From: Hemerocallis citrina
Lineage: Eukaryota > Streptophyta > Magnoliopsida > Asparagales > Asphodelaceae
Direction of reading: 5' to 3'
Length of the DNA: 64,000 bases
Assembly (NCBI GenBank): GCA_017893485.1
Contig: JACEHZ010000592.1
Span: forward strand, 1,364,001-1,428,000
Shown here: positions 10,814 to 20,881 of the stretch, in pieces
Numbering within the stretch: the first letter of the stretch is position 1
Layout of the letters: the number at the start of each line of letters is the position of its first letter
Made by a program: the position numbers and the translations under genes
Notes under the pieces: model-generated
Database searches by the model: none
The model's input: only the letters and a program-made list of their open reading frames with translations
What the model was told of the DNA's origin: nothing

Positions 10814-11423
10814 TGATATGGCTAAAAATAAGATTAAATCAAGACCGTTCAAATCGGGCACGAATCTTAAAGCTCTCAGGGGTAAAACGGTAATTTCACC
10901 TACAAACGAGTCCGAATTGAGAACAGGGTCTTTTTCAAGTCCAATAACCCAAAAACGGATCTGTCTTACTGGGTCAGGGTGACAACCCACTATAAACCAG
11001 CCCAGGTTATTTAAAGAGTAATTCAAATTCGTGATTTATCTCTAAGAGGCAGTTTAAAACACCTCTCTTATCATGAAACGAGTTTAAACTCTACATCTTA
11101 TCCTAAAACACCGGGACATAGATATAAATGATTATCTCTAAACTGTCTCTTAAGGCGACTATAAATACCCCTCTTCCCCCACCATAACAAGATAATCAAT
11201 ATTTTTCCACATAAACGCTCTTTCATAATCTTTCTGATTACTGACTTGAACGTCGAAGGGTTCGACGCCAGAATCCATCCCAGTGTATCAAACTTTTTGT
11301 AGGTCAACAGCAGCGGCAAGAAACCAGTCTAACGCTGGTGAAAGTCAACAGGTTTGCCTTTATTGTTTCCAAAAGAATCCACAAATTCATATGTTTGCTC
11401 TAGTACCAAAATCAGCAGCAACA
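10814..11423 (+). repeat. 5' LTR of element H
   Basis: 610 bp, TG...CA ends. It holds about 28 bp near 11112-11140 that the 3' LTR lacks. A TATAAATA promoter box lies at 11160-11167. Confidence 0.85.
11160..11167 (+). promoter_or_regulatory. TATA box in 5' LTR of H
   Basis: CGACTATAAATACCCCTC, kept unchanged in the 3' LTR copy. It is followed by a pyrimidine-rich leader. It would drive the sense transcript of H. Confidence 0.6.
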
Positions 11424-11426
11424 GAT

Positions 11427-11444
11427 TGGCGCCGTCTGTGAGAA
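11427..11444 (+). other. Primer binding site of H
   Basis: TGGCGCCGTCTGTGAGA begins three bases after the LTR. The first nine bases match the complement of the 3' end of plant tRNA-Asp(GUC), the rest do not. Element D has the same word with GGGAA in place of GAGAA. Confidence 0.65.
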
Positions 11445-11493
11445 ACAAAAAGCAATCCAACCTTACTGCACTGGTGAAGTTAGTTCCCGAGCT

Positions 11494-11734
11494 ATGCCTC
11501 CTAAGAAGGAGAAGGCAGCGGCCTCCAGCCGCAAAGACACTCCCGTTCCTTCTCCTCCCCCACTCCATGACGTCCTTCCTCAACCCGTCCAGCAAGTTCA
11601 GCAACAACATTCTGGACAGCCTCTCCCTCAACCCGTCCAGCAAGTTCAGCAACTGCAGCCTGGACAGCCTCTCCCTCAACCCGTCCAGCAAGTTCAGCAA
11701 CTGCAACTTGGACAGCCTCTTCCTCAACAACCTC
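11494..11734 (+). pseudogene. H gag, N-terminal part (before insertion B)
   Basis: The frame starts MPPKKEKAAASSRKD, matching the MPPRK start of D's gag. Three near-identical 16-residue units (LPQPVQQVQQLQPGQP) follow, encoded by a 48-bp tandem repeat. The frame is cut by solo LTR B after PQQPL and resumes at 34535 with the duplicated ACCTC and PQQAPQG. Gag packages the element's RNA into particles; this copy is broken further on. Confidence 0.75.
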
Positions 11735-13479
11735 TGTAACGCCCCGATTTCCGTACACTGGAAAATCGTGACATAAGCCAGAATCTTTCCTTCAATTAGC
11801 CACAATACACAGAAAAACAGAAAAATTTAAAACTTTTTATTCAACACAAATGTATTACAAGTCTGAATGTTACAAAATTGCAATATATTACAACAGTGTT
11901 ACATTAATACCATTACAATCCCAAGTGTTACAACTTTCAACAATTTACATCAGAGTACAATGAATAAAGAACAACACTTGGTATTTCACTTGGGTGCTTT
12001 TCAACAATAAATAAACTACAACAATTTTCAAATAGTAATCAACATAAATATAAAATATATTATCGCGGAAACTTAAAATGAAAATGACTCCTTGCTCTCT
12101 TGCCTTGAGTCCTCCTGAAACCTATACCTATACTTCTGCAATATAGTACCTATTAAAGTGGGGACGTCAGTACATATACTGACGCTTTAAGGCTGATAAC
12201 TAGCAGCAAATCTCAATTATATCAAACAGATTGATGAAAAGATGAACGTGTATATATATTTGATGTGTTAGTGTATGTTATGACTTAGACTCTATTGCAA
12301 TATTACTACTGCAAGGATGCTCTTATTCTAATGCAAGCAAGACTCTGGGATAGTATGCAGCCCATACTATATACGCCCCATATCAAGCCGTTTCTTCATA
12401 TATAGGGATTTGAACCCACATCATGAATTCTACTTTTGTACCCATCCTGTTCCTGACACATACTACATGACTGATGAGGTTGCAGGTACGGTGTAGTTCC
12501 GCTACTGCAGTACAATAGTAGTGTTCCCGTTTTTCACTATTGCCCGGCAAACCGGTCCTCGCTCAAAGCCAACACGACCTACATGATACTCGTCAACCTT
12601 CTTCCGTGCCCTCAACTCATCATGGGAAGGCATAGAACCTAATGAAATCGTAGGGTCTATTTCCTTAGGAAAATCTCCCGTTCTTATCATGGCAGTTCAG
12701 GAATTAACAATCAAGATACAGATCCCGTGCTCCCAACTCGTCATGAAAAAACACCGTCTGTATCCCTTTGACAGGGGAATACATCCCAATAACACCACCT
12801 AGTGTCAGCCTATAGGAGAGGTTGGATTAAAGGGTATCATCCCGAACACCAACTCTCACCCTTCGGCAATTTATAGATAAAAAATAGTTAAGTAACTATT
12901 ACTACCCTAACGATGTTACTAACCCTAACAAAACAAGCGAGACATGTCACTATGCTTCCAACTCGCCATGAAAAAGCACCGTACGTGTCCCTCTTCTAAC
13001 CAAACAAGGGAGACATGTCACTGTGTTTCCAACTCATCAGGAAAAAGCACCGTACGTGTCCTTCTTCTAGAGAGTGTAATATTTTGTCGACACAATTAAC
13101 TAAGTCTTAACCTAGACTTTACAAGATCTCCTCGGACCCAATTATAGCCTACTTATTTAAGATAATACCTACATACGAGCCTAATGAGCTTCATACGAGA
13201 CAACAATATACATACGGGCCAAATAAGCTACGTATGGGACCAACAGCTACATACGGGTCAGGCGAGCCACGTATGAGACAACAACCTACATATGAAAACA
13301 ACCATACAGGTAATCAACCTAAAAGCAAACGAACGTGCTTACTAGAAACTCTTGATCTTCTATAATTAGAAGCAATAGAAGAATCTCCAAACAATCTAAA
13401 ATAGGCATTCTACCAATGAGAAGCCCAAGAGCAACATAAAAGCCTTCCGACAGCCTAGAAGCAACCAGTGCTACGCTTA

Positions 13480-15245
13480 TCAGATTTTAACAGAAATATA
13501 CTTTTTAGAAAGGTAAGAATATCTACCACAACTCTCTAGTGGAACACTATTTCAGATTCTGTAAGGAATCCAAAATTCGGTCCATCGAGCACACGCAAAC
13601 AGTTTACCCAAACTGCATATTTTCAACAAAAAGTTGAAACTTTGCAAGCTGGTAACTTTTGCTCTACTCGTCGAAATCTAACGAAACTGGGAAATTTGAA
13701 AAGGTGGGAACATCTACTACAAGTCCCTAGTTGACCACTGCCTCAAATTCCATAAGGAATTCCAAATTCCTGATCCTCGAACATATGCAAATAGTTACCA
13801 AACTGCCGATTTTCAATAAAAAGATAAAACTTCTGTAGCTTGTCACTTTTGCTCTACTCGTCGGAATATAACAAAACTGGACAATTTGAAAAGGTGGGAA
13901 CATCTACTAAAACTTTCCAGTTGACCAATTTTCCAGATTCCTTAAGGAACTCCATGTTCCTACCCATCGAACACACGCAAATGGTAATAAAACAGCAGAT
14001 TTGATAAAGAAAAACTGAAACTTTGAAAGCCTGTAACTTTTGTTCAACTCATCGGAATCTAACCTAAGAGGGCAATTCGGAAAGGTGAGAACGTCTACTA
14101 CAACTCTCTAGTTGGTCGGCTCCTCAGATTCAGCGAGTAAGACACTCAAAAACTATAAGGAATTAAGACAAATACAATTCCAACCCACCAAATACACAGC
14201 CAAGCTGAAAATTTTCAAAGCCCATAACTTCTACTCCGCTTGTCGGAATTTAACCCGAGAGGTCAATTCGGAAAGGGAAGAGTCTCTACTACAACTCTCT
14301 AGTTGGTCCAAACCTCAGATTCGGCCAGTAAGAGGCTCAAAAATGACAACCAAACAGAACAGTGAGCTTCTCAGCCGAACTCGCTGTCCTGATTTCCAAT
14401 GGCCATAACTTTTGCATCTCTTATCGGAATCTAACCCGAGAGGCCAATCTGGAAAGAGGAGAACATCTACTACAACTCTCTAGTTGGTCTCCTCATCAGA
14501 TTCTATAAATAAGACACTCAAAAATAACAAAGAAGCAAAACAGTGAGCACTTTAGCCAAAGCTGACTGCGCTGTTTTGCAAAGGCCATAACTCCTACTCC
14601 GGTTATCAGAATCTAGCCCGAGAGGCCAATTCTGAAAGGAGAGAATGTCTACTACAACTTCCTAGTTGGTGTCCTCTTTATATTCAACCATTAAGTTACT
14701 AAAAAACATCAAAGAGTCAAAATAGCAAGCACACTCAGCTCAAACCTGGCTGCTGCATCTTCCAAATACCATAACTCCTATTCTGCTTTTCGGGATCTAG
14801 CTCGAGAGGCCAATTCAGAAAGGGGAGAATGTCAACTACAACTCCCTAGTTGGTCTCCACTTCAGATTCTATAGGTAAGACACTCTAAAATCTCAAAGAA
14901 GTAAAACAGCAAGGATCCAGTCAAGATAGCCAGCTGCTGTACTTTGCAAACGGCATAACTTCTACTCCGCTTATCGAAATTTAACCCGAGAAGCCATTTC
15001 AGAAAGGGAAGAATGTCTACTACAACTCTCTAGTTGGTCGGCTCCTCAGATTCAACCAGTAGGACACTCAAAAGTATCAAGCAACCAAAACAGCAATGTT
15101 CAGCCAAACAGCTAGTTGCTAATTTTGTAACGGTCATAACTTTTGCGCCTCTAATCGAAATTTCATCTGAGAGGTCAATTCGAAAAGGGGAGGACGTCTA
15201 CTACAACTCCCTAGTTGGTCTTCTCTTCAAATTCTGAGAGGAACC
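13480..15245. repeat. ~184-bp tandem array inside solo LTR B
   Basis: Blocks such as 'cataacttctactccgctta' and 'tctactacaactctctagtt' recur every 182-187 bp. Copies of the first fall near 13651, 13838, 14035, 14223, 14405, 14586, 14770, 14955 and 15137. Nine or so diverged copies are visible. The relative G lacks this array at the same place. Short frames across it are accidental. Confidence 0.8.
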
Positions 15246-16369
15246 CCAAGTTTTATCCCCTTGAACCTACTGCGACGCTAACCCCAAAACAGCGAGCATT
15301 CTGTTTTTGGCTCAACCCTTCGCTGTTTTGGGGGAAACGATCATTTCACCCATCAAAATGACTTCGAAAAATTCCCAAAAATTCTAGCATGGTAACAACA
15401 CCCCTAAGAACCTCTCCAATAAATTTCAGGTCAAGATTCCATTGTTTACACACGTAAATAAATCTAACCCTACAACTTCAAAAATCGAACCTTTATTGTT
15501 CTATTTTGTGTTCCACAACTTCAACTTTGCATACACTTTATTCTAGTTTATATGCACATGAAACCACTTCAATACAAAAACATACAACCAAAATAAACCT
15601 AATAATACCTAAAACGAATATGAGATGAGAAATTGTAGCGCTCCGAATTTCTAATATAATATCTTAGAAAAAACGTGGCACAATCCTAGCATCAACTTCA
15701 ATGTAATTGTAAACATAGCAACCAAATACAGGGAAAATTAAAACTTTTATTTACATTAATTGTTTACACAGCACAGCGGAATACAAAACACCTTGATTTA
15801 CAAATTTCTTTCTTTACAACACTTTCTTTTACAAATATTAGACAAAGCTCTATTACATCAATTTATCTCAAACGTCCAAACCTCCAAGCTCTAAGCAACA
15901 ACCTGTAACACATGAGGCTAGAGATGATCCCTAACCCCCAAAACTAAAGGGGTCAGCCATAAATGGTGTGAGTGACATAAAAGCAAACAACATATTAAGC
16001 ATGGATTCTTAAACAACATATAATAAACAAGAATACATAAAATATGACGTAGCAAGGAAACATGTAAACAACAAGTGAAATTAAACTAAGTGTCAAGTGT
16101 AGAAAACAGGAAACCACATGCATAAAACCAAGTCAAGAAAACATAATTTCTATATGCTGACTCTCTAATGCGTACTTGTCGGAGTCTATGCATCCCATTC
16201 TACATAGGTCCGGTGCAAGCCCTTAACGTCTCCACATTATAGGGTTCAATCCCCGCTATGCAACTAATCCTAACATGATGACTACTATGAGATAACGATA
16301 AACTGTAGTATTAGCCCATGCCCAATAAACGAGCAATGACACCTCATCACAAGAATACCACATGTGCGT

Positions 16370-16965
16370 CGCCTCGACCCCGGAGATCAATCACTCTCAA
16401 CACTGCAGATCGGATACCCGGCTATCAATCACTCTCAACACCGTAGATCGGATACCCGGTTATCAATCACTATCAGTGACTCTCAATACCGCAGAATATA
16501 CCCGACCCCGGAGATCAATGACTCTCAATACCGCAGAATATACCTGACCCCGGAGATCAATGATTCTTAGCACCACGGATCATACTGTGGTCCATAACCC
16601 ATGTTCCCATTCGTCATATCACCCTAGTGCCTGTCCTTATATTTTTTTTGGGTTATTTAATTACTTAACGAATCTGTATAAGCATTTATAGATCAAAATA
16701 TTCAACACCGCAGATCGGATACCCGGCTATCAATCACTATCAGTGACTCTCAACACCGCAGAATATACCCGAACCCGGAGATCAATCACTTTCAACACCG
16801 CAGATCGGATACCCGGCTATCAATCACTCTCAATACCACAGATCGGATACCCGACTATCAATCACTATCAGTGACTCTCAATACCGCAGAATATACCCGA
16901 CCCCGAAGATCAATGACTCTCAATATCGCAGAATATACTCGACCCCGGAGATCAATGATTTGAAA
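16370..16965. repeat. Short tandem modules in solo LTR C
   Basis: Modules around 'gatcaatcactctcaacac' and 'cgcagatcggatacccggct', each about 33-40 bp, recur in mixed order. A spacer at 16570-16690 lacks them. A and E have a non-amplified version of the same area. Confidence 0.75.
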
Positions 16966-16999
16966 GAACGTTCATAGATATGATATAAGGATACATTAG

Positions 17000-17480
17000 T
17001 ACCAGTCGACTATAGAAAGCATAAGTCGACTGTCCAGAAGGAAAGTTCCATGATTTTAAGAAAATAAACTAAGGGTTATAATTTGACTTATAAAAGACAT
17101 AAGTTGACTTACCAGAGATTATAAGTCGACTTAAAAAGTCATAAGTCGACTTACCAGAGAGAAATTCCAGTAATCTTTAAGAAAATATTCTAAGTGTTAT
17201 AAGTTGACTTATAAAAGTCATAAGTCGACTTATCAGAGATTATAAGTTGACTTATAAAAGTTATAAGTCGACTTACCAAAGTGTTATAAGTTGACTTGTA
17301 AAAGTCATAAGTCGACTTACCAGAGAGAAATTCCAGTAATCTTTAAGAAAATAATCTGAGTGGTACTAGTCGACTTTTAGTCGACTGTCCAGAACCCAAT
17401 TTCAGGAAAACTAAAGATCATAGTAGCTGGGTCGTATCAGTCGACTGAAAGGTCATACCAGTCGACTGTCGGCCTACAGT
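17000..17480. repeat. Array of AGTCGACT palindromes in solo LTR C
   Basis: About fifteen copies or near-copies of 'ataagtcgactta' or 'cagtcgact' occur, alternating with 'ttataagttgactta' variants. Longer units including 'gagagaaattccagtaatct' recur about every 190 bp. The core AGTCGACT is self-complementary. No coding capacity. Confidence 0.75.
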
Positions 17481-17900
17481 CTGAAGAATTTAGGTCGTAC
17501 ATATGTCAAACTACGGTTTTTAAGAATCAGTCATATAACAAAAATAACTTGTATTATTTTTCAAATCTTATTAATACCAAAATAAATAGATTTAAACTTA
17601 GCATTTGAGAAATCCAAGTCCAAACAACATCTTTTACAAAAATCACAAATCCCCAATTTAAATCCTCATAACTCAAATCCTCAAAATATGGTCCTCTAAA
17701 CCATTAATCATTCACAAAATTCCTCAACTCAATCTTAACTATTCTCTATAGTTGTTTTATGAACAAAACAAATTTATCCTCAACATGGTCAAGTTGTTTT
17801 TATCCAACTCACCAATAATCCAAAAATCTCATCTTTAATTTAATTAATGCATGACATCTATTAAACTCAATCAAATCAACAATAATCCAATAATTATAGC

Positions 17901-18560
17901 TGTTGCCGCTAAATTTGGTGTGGGGGCAAACAGATAGAACTTGTGGATTCTTGGAGAAACTGAATAGGAAAACCTGCGTACCTGTTCCGTCGGGCCTCGA
18001 TCGTCGTTCCTGCCGTGCACCTGCAAAAAGTGCGAGACACCGGGGTTGTTCCCGGCGACGCACCCTCCGACGCTCAAGTCAGTAATCTGGCAGACTATGA
18101 AAGAGCGTAAAGACTGGCGAAAGGTTGATTACCTCGCAATGGAGATGGATGGGGGGTATTTATAGGCATCTTAGGGACTGGATTAGGAATGTAATCCCCG
18201 TGATTAGATAAGTAATATTCCTTGTAGTTAGATAAGGAAAGTAATCTGATAAGGTATATTCCCCCTAATCAGTTAAGGAATTTAATCCCTGGCTCCCAGT
18301 GGTAGGAGGGATGTGAATCAGGGCCGTTGGTTAAGGTTAATCAGGGACCTTGATTTTATCCCGACGGAATGGGTGCGTAACGGGTTAAAACCCGCACCCA
18401 CTTTGAGGTGGATCCATTCGTGGGTTATTGGGTTTTTGAGGTGAAGACCCGACACCCAGTTTGGACCCTTTGGTTGGTGAAATTACCGTTTTACCCCTGT
18501 ACTTCAAGATTCGTGTTCCGTTTGGACGATTCCGATTTAACCCCATTTTTAGCCATATCA
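17901..18560 (-). repeat. 3' LTR of element D
   Basis: Minus-strand ends TGATATGG...GGCAACA. Differences from the 5' LTR were seen at four places. This copy keeps the terminal CA, while the 5' copy reads TA there. Confidence 0.92.
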
Positions 18561-18561
18561 C

Positions 18562-18580
18562 GAGCCCCCCACTCCCGAAG
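18562..18580 (-). other. Polypurine tract of D
   Basis: Minus strand CTTCGGGAGTGGGGGGCTCG directly before the LTR start TGATATGG. The same word precedes the 3' LTR of H (55947-55966). It primes plus-strand DNA synthesis in LTR retrotransposons. Confidence 0.8.
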
Positions 18581-18848
18581 ATTGATGTTTAATCAGACTT
18601 CGAGGAGTAGTTTCACTGTTTTCACTGGCGATCAGGGTTGTATCGGGAACTAGATGGAGCATTGCTGAATCGCGAAGGAGGTGGTATGGTGATTTTTCCT
18701 GCAGATGGAACTCTTGAACCGTCCCCGTGCTCTTCTTAGTTAGCGGTTTGGCCGTCTCTGCTTGTTGGGAGTTGGTGCGAAGGGCGCCGAAGTCACGCAC
18801 GTGATGCAGCCGGCGCTGCGGACACTCGGCGACTGACGCCGAACTCAC

Positions 18849-20394
18849 TCGGTGCCGAACTCACCCCCGTAAGAGGGTCGGGGGCACGAGCGCTCGGTGG
18901 AAGGTGCCGAGCTGAATTAGTGCCGAACTCACGACCGTAAAATGGTCGGTGGCACGAGAGCTCGGAGGACGATGGCGAGCTGAATTAGTGCCGAACTCAC
19001 GCCCGTAAAATGATCGGTGGCACGAGTGTTCGGCGAATGGTGCCGAGCTGAAAACGTGCTGAACTTACGCCCGTAAAACGATCGGTGGCACGAGTGTTCG
19101 GCGAACGGTGCCGAGCTGAAAACGTGCCGAACTCACGCCCGTAAAACGATCGGTGGCACGAGTGTTCGGCGAACGGTGCCGATCTGAAAACGTGCCGAGC
19201 TCACTCACGTAAAACGATCGGTGGCACGAGTGTTCGGCGAACGGTGCCGAGCTGAAAACGTGTCGAACTCACGCCCGTAAAACGATCAGTGGCACGAGTG
19301 TTCGGTGAATGGCACCGAGCTGAAAACGTGCCGAACTTACGCCCGTAAAACGATCGGTGACATGAGTGTTCGGCGAACGGTGCCGAGCTGAAAACGTGCC
19401 GAACTCACGCCCGTAAAACGATCGGTGGCACGAGTGCTCGGCGAACAGTGCCGAGCTGAAAGCGTGCCGAACTCACGCCTGTAAAACGATCGGTGGCACG
19501 AGTGTCCGGCGAACGGCACCGAGCTGAAAACGTGCCGAACTCACGCCCGTAAAACGATCGGTGGCACGAGTGGTCGGCGAACGGTGCCGAGCGGAAAACG
19601 TGCCGAACTCACGCCCGTAAAACGATCGGTGGCACGAGTGTTCGGCGAAGGGCACCGAGCTGAAAACGTGCCGAACTGACGCCCGTAAGACGATCGGTGG
19701 CACGAGTGTTCGGCGAATGGCACCGAGCTGAAAACGTGCCGAACTCACGCCCGTAAAACGATCGGTGGCACGAGTGTCCGGCGAACGGCACCGAGCTGAA
19801 AACGTGCCGAACTCACGCCTGTAAAACGATCGGTGGCACGAGTGGTCGGCGAACGGTGCCGAGCGGAAAACGTGCCGAACTCACGCCCGTAAAACGATCG
19901 GTGGCACGAGTGTTCGGCGAAGGGCATCGAGCTGAAAACGTGCCGAACTTACGCCCGTAAAACGATCGGTGGCACGAGTGTTCGGCGAATGGCACCGAGC
20001 TGAAAACGTGCCGAACTCACGCCCGTAAAACGATCGGTGGCACGAGTGTTCGGCGAATGGCACCGAGCTGAAAACGTGCCGAACTTACGCCCGTAAAACG
20101 ATCGGTGACACGAGTGTTCGGCGAACGGTGCCGAGCTGAAAACGTGCCGAACTCACGCCCGTAAAACGATCGGTGGCACGAGTGCTCGGCGAACAGTGCC
20201 GAGCTGAAAGCGTGCCGAACTCACGCCCGTAAAACGATCAGTGTCACGAGTGTTCGGCGAACGGTGCCGAGCTGAAAACGTGCCGAACTCACGCCCGTAA
20301 AACGATCGGTGGCACGAGTGTTCGGCGAATGGCACCGAGCTGAAAACGTGCCGAACTCACGCCCGTAAAACGATCGGTGGCACGAGTGTTCGAC
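18849..20394. repeat. 68-bp tandem array of D, about 22 copies
   Basis: Unit core: 'gtgccgaactcacgcccgta', 'aaacgatcggtggcacgagt', 'gttcggcgaacggtgccgag', 'ctgaaaacgt'. The variant 'tggtcggcgaacggtgccga' occurs at 19571 and 19843 (272 bp, four units apart). The variant 'gtgctcggcgaacagtgccg' occurs at about 19435 and 20183 (748 bp, eleven units). The array thus grew by multi-unit duplication. It lies between the 3' LTR and the promoter of the antisense genes. The many 60-codon frames across it are by-products of the 68-bp period. Confidence 0.92.
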
Positions 20395-20723
20395 AGCTTG
20401 TGCCGAAGATTCGGACTTGTTTGTTTCTTTTTGGGCGGAGTTTTGGCGGTTCTGGCGGATGTGGCCCTCTGCGCTTCTGACAGATGTGACGTCGTCTGAG
20501 TTTTCTGACAGGTGTGACGTCCATTAACGCTGCCTCCTGGGCTTCTGCCAGACGTGACGTCCATTAATGCCGCCTCCTGGACTTCTGCCAGGCGAGATGG
20601 TCATTAATGCGCCGTCTGGGTCAGCGTGGAGAACAAGGTGACGTCTGGGGTCTCTGTTTGTCGTTTTGTGGGGGTGGGCCTGCGTTAGAGGCCCATTTAC
20701 CTCGATTGAAGCGCTGGCTCCTC
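20395..20723 (+). promoter_or_regulatory. Upstream region of the antisense genes with four TGACGTC motifs
   Basis: TGACGTC occurs at 20487, 20515, 20555 and 20639, partly within imperfect ~40-bp repeats ('gacgtccattaa(c/t)gc' plus 'gcctcctgg'). TGACGTC is the core recognised by plant bZIP factors of the TGA/CRE type. The block ends just before a TATA box. The regulatory role is inferred. Confidence 0.5.
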
Positions 20724-20731
20724 TATAAAAA
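20724..20731 (+). promoter_or_regulatory. TATA box of the antisense genes of D
   Basis: CTCTATAAAAATCCTCACCC, about 158 bp before the ATG. H has CTATAAGTTTTCACCCCCC at the same relative place (49024-49040, minus). The plus-strand direction is opposite to gag-pol, so this promoter is separate from the LTR. Confidence 0.6.
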
Positions 20732-20881
20732 TCCTCACCCCCTCCTCATTTTTTACTTTCCAAGCTTTTCGTTCGCGTCTTAGTCTGCTGTGAGAGAGCT
20801 TCAGGTGATCACTGACTGTTTTCCGGCGAAGTTTCCGACGAGTTCCCCTTTCAAGGTAACCTTCATATTTATCTTCTAAAC

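Noticed and set aside
11354..11805. Minus- and plus-strand frames over the gag start of H
   Set aside because: Alternative frames of the 48-bp coding repeat; the MPPKK frame alone matches D.
17809..18085. Short frames in D's 3' LTR, repeated at 31610-31827
   Set aside because: They exist twice because the LTR exists twice; no start context or conservation in H's LTR.
19337..20335. Series of overlapping 60-91-codon frames on the minus strand (MPFAEHSCHRSFYG...)
   Set aside because: They recur every 68 bp, a length not divisible by three, so they are by-products of the tandem repeat.
18849..20394. CRISPR-like array
   Set aside because: The 68-bp units are contiguous copies without unique spacers, and the setting is a plant retrotransposon.
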